Numbered from the stretch's first letter, positions 52,764 through 62,065 are shown. The stretch is 64,000 nucleotides of DNA from JOPF136 sp963773835 (GCA_963773835.1 CAVZCQ010000003.1:124001-188000), one strand, 5' to 3'. The notes: generated by a model not told the origin, from the letters alone. Made by a program: numbers and translations.

Positions 52764-53495
52764 ATGAAAACCCCCCAATCGGGTGCCGTCTGCGTGCTAT
52801 CGGGAGTGCTGCTCCTCTGGGGCACCGGTGGAGATCGTGCACCCGAGCGACAAACGGAAGTTGCTGTGGCCAAGACGACTGGGTGGCTCAGTTGCTGGGA
52901 TTTCCAATCTAACGATTACAGATCACGGGCGGTCCGAAGCCCCGAGCTCGTTTCTCCAGACGGCTTACATCGAGCATACGTTACAGTCGAGGCGCGTGCA
53001 TTGGGTAAGGACCAGCACGGGTTCGAATCCTGCGAGAACTACTCCACGTTGTTCGTTTCCAAAGATCCGGCAAAGCGGTTTGAAAACGTTTTCGTCGCGC
53101 GACCGGTGAAGGGCGGACCTCAAGGCAACGGTCTTCAGCTAATCGACTGGTCTCCGAATTCGGGTTATCTTCTGGCAGACTTGCTCACCTGGTGGTACGC
53201 CTCAGAGGGGTGGGTGCACAACGTCGCCGTGTACTCTGTTCAGGGAGGCTCGGTCGCGAAGCTCGACCTGAATTCGGCGTTTTCTCGACACGTCAAAAAG
53301 CAATGTTCGATGGATGGGAAGCTGCTGGGCTTTCTGCAGGATGGACGGGTGGTTTTTCAGGCGTGGGGCGTGCCGGATGAGGAGGGTGAATCTTGTGTGA
53401 GCCGCAAGAGCCTGTGGGCCGTCGATTGGAAGACCGCAACCCTCAGGGAGCTCCCGGAGGGCTTCCGAATCAGAAAGTACGGCCGCTTTGACTAA
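52764..53495 (+). CDS. Secreted protein of unknown function
   Basis: A 243-residue protein with a hydrophobic start (GAVCVLSGVLLLWGTGG) that is a signal peptide or lipoprotein-like segment. I do not recognise the family. The mature part has SPDGLHRAYVTVEARAL, LQLIDWSPNSGYLLADLL and VHNVAVYSVQGG, which look like propeller-type strands. Four cysteines (LSCWD, ESCENY, KQCSMD, ESCVSRK) could form two disulfides. The open frame extends 28 codons upstream to 52680 but without signal features. Codon use is less GC-rich than in its neighbours, which may indicate transfer. It is followed after 84 bp by a kinase gene. Confidence 0.68.
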   Translation: MKTPQSGAVCVLSGVLLLWGTGGDRAPERQTEVAVAKTTGWLSCWDFQSNDYRSRAVRSPELVSPDGLHRAYVTVEARALGKDQHGFESCENYSTLFVSKDPAKRFENVFVARPVKGGPQGNGLQLIDWSPNSGYLLADLLTWWYASEGWVHNVAVYSVQGGSVAKLDLNSAFSRHVKKQCSMDGKLLGFLQDGRVVFQAWGVPDEEGESCVSRKSLWAVDWKTATLRELPEGFRIRKYGRFD

Positions 53496-53579
53496 CCGTA
53501 CCCTCAGAGAACCTAAGGGAAGCTAAGAAATGCAGCTTCTGGATATGGGGGCAGCCTCACTGCACGTAGCGGGGCTCGA

Positions 53580-56405
53580 ATGATCGGACAAACCATCGGC
53601 AACTACCGCATCGTCGCCCGGCTGGGTGGTGGCGGCATGGGCGTGGTGTATTCCGCGGAAGACACGCGGCTGGGCCGCCGCGTGGCGGTGAAATTCCTGT
53701 CGGAGGAAATGGCGCGGCACCCGCAGGCGCTGGAACGCTTCGAGCGCGAAGCTCGCGCCGCCTCGGCGCTCAATCACCCCAACATCGCCACCGTTTATGA
53801 CGTGGGCACGCACGAAGGCCGGCCCTACCTGGTGATGGAACTGGTCGAAGGGCACTCGCTCGACCAGAAGATTCGCGAACGGCCGCTCGACATCGCCACA
53901 CTCGTCGATTGGGCCATCCAGATTGCGGATGCGCTCGATGCCGCGCACGCGAAGGGCATCGTCCATCGCGACGTGAAACCCGCCAATCTGCTGGTGAATG
54001 CGCGCGGGCAGGTGAAAGTGCTCGACTTCGGCCTCGCGAAAGTGGCGGAGCGGCCCACAGACGCGGCGCCGGACGCCGGCCTGATGTCCGCGGGGCCGAC
54101 CGTGGACGATCTGCTGACCAGCCCCGGTGTTGCCGTCGGCACCGTCTCCTATATGTCGCCGGAGCAGGCTCGCGGCGAGGAGTTGGATGCGCGCTCCGAT
54201 CTCTTCAGCCTCGGCTGCGTCCTCTACGAAATGGCTACGGGCAGCCGCGCGTTCACCGGGAAGACGCCTGCCGTCGTCTTCCACGCCATTCTGGAACGCA
54301 CGCCCGCGCCGGCCCGCGAAGCGAATCCCGCCCTGCCAGCGAAGCTCGACGAGATCATCTCGAAGGCGCTCGAAAAAGACCGAGACATGCGCTACCAGAC
54401 GGCAGCAGAGCTGCGCGCGGATCTGAAGCGCCTGAAGCGCGATTTGGGCACCCCGGGCGGCATTGCGGGGCGCGATTTGGAATCAGGCCGCAGCACAGCG
54501 ACAGGAGTCTCCGCAACCACGGCGGCTGCCGAGGTTCCCCCGGTATCGAGCTCTTCTGGGCCCGTGCTGCTTCCGCCGGAACCCGCGCCTAACATGTGGA
54601 AGCGAATGCTGACGCCCGGAGGAATCGGGCGCGTTGTAGCGCTGGCGCTCGCCGCGGTTCTGGGCTACCGCGTGCTCATCAGCAGTCACGCGCCCACTTC
54701 GAAACCCGCTCCCAGCGCCGAGCCCGCCTCAGCCGCGCCGTTTTCTTCGCTGCAGGCGACACGGCTTACTGCCACTGCTGATGTTTATTGGGCGGCCATC
54801 TCCCGCGACGGAAAGTACCTGGCTTACGCCACTGGCGGTGGAGGTGGGCAGTTAGGCCTTTCCGTCAGGCAAATCTCGACAAGAAGCACCGTCGAGCTTC
54901 TCACTCATCAGAATGCGTCCTTGGGCTCCCTGGCGTTCTCCCCGGACGGATCCTTCGTCTATTACTCTGCGCAGGTCTCGCCGAAGGGCGGAAGCTACTA
55001 CCAGATTCCTTCCCTGGGCGGATCACCGCGGCTGATTGTTTCCGGCGTTCAGTCGAACGTGGCGCTTTCCTTCGACGGGAACAAAATCGCCTACATCGGC
55101 ATCCTGCCGGCAGAAGAAAAGCCTGCGCTGGTTGTGGCCGGTGTCGGGGAGAAGCCGGAACCTCCGCACGCGCTGCTGCGAAACGTGGACGCGCGCACGA
55201 TCGACGATCTGGCCTGGTCTCCCGATGGGCAGACGCTCGCCCTGCTGGAATCCCATCCCGACCCTTCCGGTTTGAATTCGAGCCTCTTCACCGTCAGCGC
55301 TGCAGGCGGCGAACTCCAGCCTCTTTCTGCCAAGCGCTGGAGACACACTGTGGGAGGTCTGGCCTGGCTTCCGGACGGCAGCGGATTGCTATTCAATGCC
55401 CAGGAGCGCACGGGGGCATTCGCACAGGTTTGGTATATGTCTTTCCCGGCGGGTACCGCTCGTCAACTGACCAGTGACGTGATCCGGCACATCGATAGCC
55501 TTAGTGTCACGGGAGACGGAAAAACCTTTGTCGGGATTGAGTCCGAATATCTCTCCAATATCTGGCTGGCCCCGAAAGGAGAGGCAAAGTCCGCCCGACA
55601 GATCACCCGCGGGCGCGAGGACGGATGGGCTATCACCTGGACGGTGGATGGAAAACTCGTCTATCTCTCGATTCTGACAGGCTACTTTCAGCTCTGGCTC
55701 ACTGACGCGCAAGGCACTGCGCCACGCCAGTTGACCATGGAGCCGGCATTTCACGCGTGGCCGACGGTCTGCCGCGGAACGGATCGCGTATTCTACAGCT
55801 CGGATTCCTCCGGCCCCATGCAACTCTGGAGCGTCGGCCTCGAGGATGGGCAGGTCCGCCAGGAAGCCAACGGAGATCAACAATTCTTCGCCGCCGAGTG
55901 TGCTCCCGACGGCTCCTGGTTTGCCGGCCTGACTGCGCCGAAGGAGACGACCGTATTCCTCGGCGCTTCCGGGAAACTGACTCGCTTGGATCGCCAGAGC
56001 GGGCGGATGCGCGCCCTGTTTGAAGAGGACGCGGAAGCGCCAGCGATTTCACCCGATGGGAAGCACGTCGCGTTCCTGTACAGCCCCGCAACCGCGCCGG
56101 GGGCGAAACGTATCGGCATTGTTCCCGCCACGGGCGGCCCACTGGAGAGATCGTTCGAACTGCCGCTCTCTACAGAGTCCGACATCCACTGGACGCCCGA
56201 TGGCCATTCGGTAGTGTATGCAGTTTGGCGCTCGAACGCTTCAAACCTCTGGGTCCAGCCCCTCAATGGCGGAAAACCGAAGCAGCTCACGCATTTTGGC
56301 GAAGGACGCATTTTCAACTTCGAGTGGTCGCGCGACGGAAAAGTGCTGGCGCTCGCGCGAGGCTCCCTTTCCGTTGACGCCGTCCTCTTCACCGCGTCGC
56401 ATTAG
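53580..56405 (+). CDS. Ser/Thr protein kinase with extracytoplasmic PD40 propeller
   Basis: A 941-residue membrane receptor kinase. The kinase domain covers residues 8-280: GGGGMGVVYSAED loop, ATP lysine Lys38 (VAVKFL), catalytic Asp131 (HRDVKPAN), DFG at Asp149 and SPEQARGEEL. It appears active. A linker, one membrane helix (about 347-366, IGRVVALALAAVLGYRVLIS) and a roughly 550-residue sensor follow. The sensor holds repeated PD40/TolB-like propeller strands (FSPDGSFVYYSAQ, WSPDGQTLALLES, ISPDGKHVAFLYS, WSRDGKVLALARG). This architecture is very frequent in Acidobacteriota. The ligand is unknown. Confidence 0.95.
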   Translation: MIGQTIGNYRIVARLGGGGMGVVYSAEDTRLGRRVAVKFLSEEMARHPQALERFEREARAASALNHPNIATVYDVGTHEGRPYLVMELVEGHSLDQKIRERPLDIATLVDWAIQIADALDAAHAKGIVHRDVKPANLLVNARGQVKVLDFGLAKVAERPTDAAPDAGLMSAGPTVDDLLTSPGVAVGTVSYMSPEQARGEELDARSDLFSLGCVLYEMATGSRAFTGKTPAVVFHAILERTPAPAREANPALPAKLDEIISKALEKDRDMRYQTAAELRADLKRLKRDLGTPGGIAGRDLESGRSTATGVSATTAAAEVPPVSSSSGPVLLPPEPAPNMWKRMLTPGGIGRVVALALAAVLGYRVLISSHAPTSKPAPSAEPASAAPFSSLQATRLTATADVYWAAISRDGKYLAYATGGGGGQLGLSVRQISTRSTVELLTHQNASLGSLAFSPDGSFVYYSAQVSPKGGSYYQIPSLGGSPRLIVSGVQSNVALSFDGNKIAYIGILPAEEKPALVVAGVGEKPEPPHALLRNVDARTIDDLAWSPDGQTLALLESHPDPSGLNSSLFTVSAAGGELQPLSAKRWRHTVGGLAWLPDGSGLLFNAQERTGAFAQVWYMSFPAGTARQLTSDVIRHIDSLSVTGDGKTFVGIESEYLSNIWLAPKGEAKSARQITRGREDGWAITWTVDGKLVYLSILTGYFQLWLTDAQGTAPRQLTMEPAFHAWPTVCRGTDRVFYSSDSSGPMQLWSVGLEDGQVRQEANGDQQFFAAECAPDGSWFAGLTAPKETTVFLGASGKLTRLDRQSGRMRALFEEDAEAPAISPDGKHVAFLYSPATAPGAKRIGIVPATGGPLERSFELPLSTESDIHWTPDGHSVVYAVWRSNASNLWVQPLNGGKPKQLTHFGEGRIFNFEWSRDGKVLALARGSLSVDAVLFTASH

Positions 56406-56491
56406 AATGTCGCGCTGTTCCTCGCTCCACGAGTCGCTGGTCAGCAGTCTCCCTATCGCGGTATAAGAACGCACGGGAGGACACAGACGCT

Positions 56492-58330
56492 ATGCTCGAC
56501 CGCCGCTCGTTTCTCGCCGCCTGCTCCGGAGCCGGGCTCACCACGACGCTGTTTCCCGGCGTTCTGTGGGGCATGGCCGCGGACACTCCGCAGATTACCG
56601 CAGACATGATCGACGCCGCCGCGCATGTCGCCGATGTGCCTATCGCCGAGGAGCAGAAGAAAATGCTGCTCAGCGCGCTGAACGATCAGGCCGGACGCTA
56701 CGAAGCCATCCACAAACTGCACATCGCCAACTCCGTGGCGCCCGCCCTGGTGTTCGATCCCGTGCTTCCCGGCAGGAAGCTGCCCTCCGCCCGCCTGCCC
56801 ATGCGCATCTCCGCGGCCCCGGCGATTCACGCCGCGGGCGTACCGAAAAATCTGGAGGAGCTGGCATTCGCCACGGCGCGCGAGCTGGCGGAATGGGTGC
56901 GCTCGCGCCGCGTTTCTTCCGCCGCGCTCACCGAGATGTATCTCGAACGCCTCCACCGGTACGACCCCCAGCTCCATTTCGTCATCACCTACACCGAGGA
57001 GCGCGCCCGCGCACAGGCCCGCGAGGCCGACCGCGATATCGCAGCGGGCAAATACCGCGGGCCGCTGCACGGCCTGCCCTGGGGCGCAAAGGACCTGCTC
57101 GCCGTCAAAGGTTATCCCACTACCTGGGGCGCGGGCGGTTTCGAGCAGCAGACCTTCGATGAGGATGCGGAGGTGGTGAAACGCCTGGACCGCGCCGGCG
57201 CCGTGCTCGTGGTCAAAACGACTCTCGGCGCTCTGGCCCAGGGCGACAAATGGTTCGGCGGCCGCACGCGCAATCCCTGGAACACGGAGCAGGGCTCGAG
57301 CGGCTCGTCGGCGGGCTCGTCCTCCGCCACCGCCGCGGGATGCCTGGCGTTCAGCATCGGTTCGGAGACGCTGGGCTCCATTTCCTCCCCCTGCACCCGC
57401 TGCGGCTCGACCGGTCTGCGGCCCACCTTCGGCCGAGTGCCTCGCACCGGCGCCATGGCGCTTTCCTGGAGCATGGACAAACTCGGCCCCATCTGCCGCT
57501 CGGTGGAAGACTGCGCGCTGGTGCTCGACGCCATCTACGGCCCCGACGGGCACGACCGCGCCGTTCGCGACGCCGCCTTCCACTGGGACGCGCATCTCGA
57601 CTGGCGCTCCCTGCGCGCCGGTTATCTGAAGTCGGAATTCGAAAACGCGCCGCAGGCCCCGATCGCCGCACCCGCGCCCCCGGAACCGAAAACCCCGGAA
57701 GAACAGAAAAAGCGCGACGAAGAACGTGCGCGCCGCGCCGCCAGCGAGGCCCGCAGGGAATACGACCGCAAGTACGATCAGGCGGCACTGGAAAAGCTGG
57801 CGGCGATGGGCGTACACATGGAGCCGGTCACCCTGCCCGATTTTCCATACCGCGCCATGGTGCCCCTGCTGGTCGCCGAGGCCGCCGCCGCGTTCGACGA
57901 CCTCACGCGCTCCGGGCGCGACAAACTCCTCACCGAGCAGGGGCCGGACGATTGGCCCAACGCGTTCCGCGCCGCGCACTTCTATCCCGCCGTGGAGTAC
58001 ATCCAGGCCAACCGCGCGCGCATGATGGCCATGGAAGCGTTCGACAAATTGTTTCATGGGCTGGACGTAATCGTCGCGCCCACCAGCAGCAGCCAGCTCG
58101 TGGCCACCAATATGACCGGCCATCCGGCTGTCATCTTGCCGAACGGGCTGCGCGGCGACGACGCTCCAAAACCTCAGAGCGAAGATCCCGGCCGCAGCTT
58201 CGGCGGGCCTGGAACTCCCGTGAGCCTCACGTTTCTGGGCGATCTCTACGGCGAATCGAAGCTGCTCGCCTTTGCGCGCGCCTATCAGGAGGCCACCGGG
58301 TTCCATCGAATTCATCCGAAACTCAGCTAG
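56492..58330 (+). CDS. Tat-exported amidase (amidase-signature family)
   Basis: A 612-residue Ser-cisSer-Lys amidase. The start carries a twin-arginine signal (LDRRSFLAACSGAG). The catalytic lysine is Lys200 (PWGAKDLLAVKG), the cis-Ser lies in GSSGSSAGSSS (269-273) and the nucleophile is Ser296 (GSETLGSISSP). The AS core spans about 130-600, with a Lys/Glu-rich insertion near 395-425. Although GatA-like in sequence, it lacks gatB/gatC neighbours and is exported, so it probably hydrolyses amides or peptide-like compounds in the periplasm. The gap from the kinase is 86 bp. Confidence 0.92.
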   Translation: MLDRRSFLAACSGAGLTTTLFPGVLWGMAADTPQITADMIDAAAHVADVPIAEEQKKMLLSALNDQAGRYEAIHKLHIANSVAPALVFDPVLPGRKLPSARLPMRISAAPAIHAAGVPKNLEELAFATARELAEWVRSRRVSSAALTEMYLERLHRYDPQLHFVITYTEERARAQAREADRDIAAGKYRGPLHGLPWGAKDLLAVKGYPTTWGAGGFEQQTFDEDAEVVKRLDRAGAVLVVKTTLGALAQGDKWFGGRTRNPWNTEQGSSGSSAGSSSATAAGCLAFSIGSETLGSISSPCTRCGSTGLRPTFGRVPRTGAMALSWSMDKLGPICRSVEDCALVLDAIYGPDGHDRAVRDAAFHWDAHLDWRSLRAGYLKSEFENAPQAPIAAPAPPEPKTPEEQKKRDEERARRAASEARREYDRKYDQAALEKLAAMGVHMEPVTLPDFPYRAMVPLLVAEAAAAFDDLTRSGRDKLLTEQGPDDWPNAFRAAHFYPAVEYIQANRARMMAMEAFDKLFHGLDVIVAPTSSSQLVATNMTGHPAVILPNGLRGDDAPKPQSEDPGRSFGGPGTPVSLTFLGDLYGESKLLAFARAYQEATGFHRIHPKLS

Positions 58331-58403
58331 AGCGTCGCCACGCGGAGGGGTCACAAAGGCCGGGCCGGATCTGCGGAATTATTCTTGAGGCGCTGCGGGA
58401 GGC

Positions 58404-59009
58404 TCAGAGCGGCCGGTCGGTCAGCTTCTTCTTCTTTTTCTGCTCATCCTGCTCTTTCTCGTACTCCGCCAGCTCTTCTTCTGTGTAGTAGTACTCGTCG
58501 CGCGAGGCGAACATCGAATTGGCCGCCGCCGCCTTTTTACCCTTCTTGCTGCTGTCCGCTTGCGACCGCTTCTCGAAGGCGAAGCCGCGTTCGCGCGCCG
58601 TATTGGTCAGGAATTGCGCCTGGATGAGCAGTTCGTTCACCTTCTCGATGAATTCGTTGAACTGATAGGGCTTCATCGCATACGGCAGCCGCGCCCGTTC
58701 CAGCACCGGAATAGCCTGCGTCGCGTCCCCCATGGTCACGACAAACAGCACCCGCACCCGCGATTTGCCCTCTTCCACCGGAGGCGCTTGCGCCAGCTCC
58801 TTCAGGATCTGGTAGAGCGGGCTCGCGAAATCAGCCAGCGACAGGTTCGCCACCACCAGCGCCCACGACCCCTGCGCCAGCTCCCGCATGGCCTCGTCTG
58901 TGTCGCCCAGGATCTTTACCTTCCAGCCCTCCCCGTCCATCATCATCCGGATCGCGCTTTGCGATTCCGGATCGTCTTCCAGCACGAGGATGCTGATCTC
59001 TTTGGCCAC
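58404..59009 (-). CDS. Receiver-domain protein lacking the phosphoacceptor aspartate
   Basis: A 201-residue cytoplasmic protein with one receiver domain (about 5-125). The acidic pair (VLEDDPE, Glu11/Asp12), Thr92 and Lys113 (YAMKPYQ) are conserved, but the phosphorylated aspartate is replaced by Asn55 (VVANLSL). It is therefore probably a phospho-independent pseudo-receiver. The C-terminal 60 residues are low-complexity and charged (KKGKKAAAANS, EEELAEYEKEQDEQKKKKK) with no DNA-binding domain. It is convergent with the amidase gene and divergent from the radical SAM gene. Confidence 0.85.
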   Translation of the reverse strand: MAKEISILVLEDDPESQSAIRMMMDGEGWKVKILGDTDEAMRELAQGSWALVVANLSLADFASPLYQILKELAQAPPVEEGKSRVRVLFVVTMGDATQAIPVLERARLPYAMKPYQFNEFIEKVNELLIQAQFLTNTARERGFAFEKRSQADSSKKGKKAAAANSMFASRDEYYYTEEELAEYEKEQDEQKKKKKLTDRPL

Positions 59010-59124
59010 GGCCGAGCCCTGCGGGCCCAGACAGTATACGCCACAGCGGTGCGCGGAAGGCGCACAGTTTGGCGCCCGGCCCGCGTTGCGACCGCTGAGG
59101 GAAACAAAAAGCGAAAGATTTCTG

Positions 59125-59154
59125 TTGACATGGCGAACGCAAAGCGAATACTAT
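59125..59154 (+). promoter_or_regulatory. Promoter candidate for the radical SAM gene
   Basis: A perfect TTGACA (59125-59130) and TACTAT (59149-59154) are 18 bp apart. The next credible in-frame start is at 59404, so the leader would be about 240 nt. In the 394-bp gap no other gene was found. Confidence 0.6.
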
Positions 59155-59310
59155 GCCCCCATCGCGAGGCGGGCTTTGGCCACTTCACCCACTCTTCGTT
59201 CCGGGCCCACGGCGTTCGCTCCCGTTACAAGCGGGAGACTTCGCCGCCGGACGAAGCTGGTAACCTCCTCACTTTTCCCTGACCCCAGGGACGGCCAGCC
59301 CGCAACCGCA

Positions 59311-59355
59311 GGCGTCCCCTCGCCCCCTCGGGGCCTGTGCCCGAGCGGGGACGCC
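59311..59355 (+). promoter_or_regulatory. Nested hairpin in the radical SAM leader
   Basis: The outer arms GGCGTCCCC (59311-59319) and GGGGACGCC (59347-59355) pair perfectly. Inside them CTCGGG (59327-59332) pairs with CCCGAG (59340-59345) around a 7-nt loop. The structure ends 48 bases before the gene start and has no T run, so it is more likely a regulatory RNA fold than a terminator. Confidence 0.45.
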
Positions 59356-59403
59356 ACGACCACGGTCGGCGGGATCGCTCGCCTCGCAGCCTCCTCTCCC
59401 CTG

Positions 59404-60327
59404 GTGGACGAAAAGCGCCAGACGGAGTATTACCTGTTGCCCGTGAAATCGCTGCTCAACCGCTGCACTTCCGAGCGCGTCCCTTTTCCCTGGACCGTCA
59501 ACCCCTACCGCGGCTGCGAATTCGGCTGCCGCTACTGCTACGCGCGCTACACCCACGAATTCATGGAGTTGGAGCCGGAAGAATTCGAACGGAAGATTTA
59601 CGCGAAGGAAAATGCAGGCCTGCTCGCCGCGCGCGAGCTGGCATCTGCCTCGATGCGCGGCCAGCACATTGCCATCGGCACGGCCACCGACCCCTACCAG
59701 CCCGCCGAGGAACAATTCGGCTCGACCCGCGCCGTGCTGGAGGCCATGGCCCGCGAGGAGGGCCTGAGCGTTTCTATCACCACAAAATCAAACCGCGTGG
59801 TCCGTGATATCGAACTCATCCGTCGCGTGGGGGAAAAATCCTCCATCTCCGTGAATCTTTCCATCACCACGCTGAGCCAGCGGCTGGCCCGCCGCCTGGA
59901 GCCCCGCGCGCCGCGGCCCGACCTGCGCCTCGCCGCGGTGACGAAACTCCGCGAAGCCGGCATCGCCGCCGGCGTGTTCGCCATGCCCGTCCTGCCGGGC
60001 ATCACCGACCGCGAGCACGACCTAGACGCGCTTGCCCGCGCCGCGCGCGATGCAGGAGCGCTGTGGCTCGCTGCCAATGTCCTGTTCCTGATGCCCTCGT
60101 CGCTGAAGGTCTTTCTGCCGTTCCTGGAACAGGAATTTCCGCGGCTCGCCCGGCGCTACCGCGAATGGTACACGCGCAATGCCTACGCGCCTGAACCCTA
60201 CCGCAAAGAAATCTCCGCGCGATTCGCCGCCCTCCGCGCCAAATACGGCCTCGGCTCCCGCCCCGAAACGCTCAACGGTGGTCCCTCGCCATCCCCTCAG
60301 CTCGATCTGAATTGGGCCGCCGCGTAG
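59404..60327 (+). CDS. Radical SAM protein, SPL/Rv2578c-like
   Basis: A 307-residue radical SAM enzyme. The cluster motif is CEFGCRYC (CX3CX2C) followed by YARYTHEFMEL. The rest forms the partial barrel (IAIGTATDPYQPAEEQ, SITTKSNRVVRDIELI, AGVFAMPVLPGITD). It resembles the spore photoproduct lyase-like group without being one; the substrate is unknown. The start is uncertain: GTG at 59404 is the first credible one after the promoter, but a run of about ten residues before it (GGIARLAASSPL) looks homologous to relatives, so a nonstandard start further upstream may be used. Confidence 0.88.
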   Translation: MDEKRQTEYYLLPVKSLLNRCTSERVPFPWTVNPYRGCEFGCRYCYARYTHEFMELEPEEFERKIYAKENAGLLAARELASASMRGQHIAIGTATDPYQPAEEQFGSTRAVLEAMAREEGLSVSITTKSNRVVRDIELIRRVGEKSSISVNLSITTLSQRLARRLEPRAPRPDLRLAAVTKLREAGIAAGVFAMPVLPGITDREHDLDALARAARDAGALWLAANVLFLMPSSLKVFLPFLEQEFPRLARRYREWYTRNAYAPEPYRKEISARFAALRAKYGLGSRPETLNGGPSPSPQLDLNWAAA

Positions 60328-60461
60328 GTGGCGCAGCCACACCTGGCTGCGCCTCGGGTTGGTGGCTGCCAGAACGAAGCGGCGACTCGGGGGGCGCCGA
60401 GCGGATGGCACGCCGAATGTGCGTTGGTTGGCAGGAACGCAGCGAGGAGTGGCTGCGCCAC
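60328..60461. repeat. REP-like element bounded by 13-bp inverted repeats
   Basis: GTGGCGCAGCCAC (60328-60340) and GTGGCTGCGCCAC (60449-60461) are perfect reverse complements. The left arm itself forms a 10-bp hairpin (60330-60339 with 60344-60353). It begins right after the radical SAM stop and could end transcription between convergent genes. Confidence 0.75.
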
Positions 60462-60467
60462 GCGTGA

Positions 60468-61109
60468 TTACGGAACGATGATACGCGGCGCTTCCCGCTC
60501 CGCGGCTGGGACCTTCGGAAACTGGGCCCTCAGAAAATCCAGGAACGCCCGGCACCGCGGCCTGCCGTTCGACCGCGCCCGCAGCACGCGCGCGAGGAAC
60601 ACGGTGATGTACAGCACGTCGCTCTCTTTGGCCACCGGAAGCGCCGCGCGCGCGAGCTGCTCCTTGCGCAGCTCCTGCACCGCCTCGCGCAGCTTCGCGT
60701 AGAGCTCGCGGGCCGGGCCCCCTTCCGGCGGCTTTTCGTAATAGAGGCCGGAAGTGAGTGTCCGGTACGTTTCCGCCATGGCTTGGAGCGCCGTGGCCAC
60801 ATCCGCATCGTTCAGCCGCGGCGCCTGCTCTGCGAAATCGAGCGCCGTGGTGGCAATAGCCGCCAGCAGAGGACGGTTCAAATCCAGCACCCCGGCCGGC
60901 AGCTCGAGGCCCGCGAAGGGCACCTCGCCCGGAGGCACCGGCCGCCGGTGTTCTTCCTCCTGCTCGCGCGCGCGGATCAGGTAAATGCAGTCGTGCGGGC
61001 AGTCCAGCGTCACTTCCCGCTCCGTCCCGCAGCAAATGGTGCAGATGGTGTCGCCGCGCGCGGGACAGTAGCGCGCCGGCTTCCGCCGCTCGCAGATGGG
61101 ACAGCTCAT
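60468..61109 (-). CDS. Cysteine-rich zinc-binding protein of unknown function
   Basis: A 213-residue cytoplasmic protein. The first 45 residues carry ten cysteines (MSCPICERRKPARYCPARG, then TICTICCGTEREV and DCPHDC), the pattern of two zinc-ribbon or treble-clef sites. The remaining helical part (LNRPLLAAIATTALDFAEQA, LREAVQELRKEQLARAAL) has no recognised domain. I have the impression that this type is conserved in Acidobacteriota, but its role is unknown. The gene ends near the REP-like element and is followed upstream by free-standing regions on both sides; the SYLF gene lies 71 bp upstream on the same strand. Confidence 0.8.
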   Translation of the reverse strand: MSCPICERRKPARYCPARGDTICTICCGTEREVTLDCPHDCIYLIRAREQEEEHRRPVPPGEVPFAGLELPAGVLDLNRPLLAAIATTALDFAEQAPRLNDADVATALQAMAETYRTLTSGLYYEKPPEGGPARELYAKLREAVQELRKEQLARAALPVAKESDVLYITVFLARVLRARSNGRPRCRAFLDFLRAQFPKVPAAEREAPRIIVP

Positions 61110-61180
61110 TTTCCCTCGGGAGTTTCTGTGTGCCGCGCCTGTCCGCCTGCCGGCAGCCGCAGCCGGCGGTTCCGCGCCGC

Positions 61181-61876
61181 TCAGGATGAATGCTTCGGCG
61201 TTGCCTTCGTGAGCAGCGAGAGCAGCAACTGCGCGCCCGACGTCGGCTGTGCTTTCCCGCGAATCACAACGTCCATCGCCGTGTACTCGTGGCCATAGAT
61301 CGCTTTGTTCGCGTCCGTGTCCTCTTCCAGGTTGGCGCCTTCCAGCGACACCCCGGCAAACACGCCTCGCGCCCGCGAATAGGCCAATACCTCAGCCTGC
61401 ATCATTCCGTTCGTTTGTGCGTCGGCGGTACGTCCCACCGGCCCCAGCGCCACGGAAGCGTCGGCCCCCAGCTTCACCTTGCCCTTCAGAATGGCCTTCA
61501 CGCCGCCGTCGTTCATCACCAGCAGCACAAAATCCGTAGCCTGGCCGCCGATTTGAAAGCCGACGTTGCCGCCAGCCAGCCGGAACATGGACGGGGCCGA
61601 CCACGGGCCGTTGTAATCGGCGCCGCCGCGGCAGGTGATGGCCCCGCGGCCGTAACTCACGCCAAAAATAAAGGCGCCTTTCTTCACCCCCGGGATCACC
61701 ATCACGCACACCGCTTTGTTCAGCATGTCCGTCGGGATCGAGTCCGGCATGGCCAGGATTTCCTTCATCACTGTGCCGCAATCCTCCAGCCGCTCCTCGA
61801 TCTTGGACCTTTCGCCGGCGGCAGCCGGCAGCGCTACCAGCCAAAACGATAGTAGAGATGCCACGAGTTTTTTCAA
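61181..61876 (-). CDS. SYLF-domain (Ysc84-like) lipid-binding protein
   Basis: A 231-residue exported protein of the SYLF family. The signal peptide is LVASLLSFWLVALPAAAG. The domain is clear: AVCVMVIPGVKKGAFIFGVS, YGRGAITCR, IGGQATDFVLLVMNDGG, KVKLGADASVALGPVGR and SRARGVFAGVSLEGA. It probably binds phosphoinositide-like or other membrane lipids in the envelope. The longest open frame reaches 63520, but GGAGGA stands 3 bases before a TTG at 61876, and the signal peptide begins right there, so TTG is the start. Confidence 0.92.
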   Translation of the reverse strand: MKKLVASLLSFWLVALPAAAGERSKIEERLEDCGTVMKEILAMPDSIPTDMLNKAVCVMVIPGVKKGAFIFGVSYGRGAITCRGGADYNGPWSAPSMFRLAGGNVGFQIGGQATDFVLLVMNDGGVKAILKGKVKLGADASVALGPVGRTADAQTNGMMQAEVLAYSRARGVFAGVSLEGANLEEDTDANKAIYGHEYTAMDVVIRGKAQPTSGAQLLLSLLTKATPKHSS

Positions 61877-62065
61877 AGGGTCCTCCCCCGGATGATTCCG
61901 GATTTGCGCAGGCTTTGGGCTGGGATTTATCTTCTCATAGTCGGCCCGGAAACGCAGGCGGCGCGGCCTCCCGCATCCGGCTGTACCCGCCGCTCGCGCC
62001 CGGCACGGAAAATTCGCGGTGCGGCGCCGCCGGCCTCCCTCGAATCGCGTACCATATTCCCGCCC

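Noticed and set aside
53018..53036. tRNA T-arm-like GGGTTCGAATCC
   Set aside because: No acceptor, D or anticodon arms can be built around it; it lies inside a secreted-protein gene.
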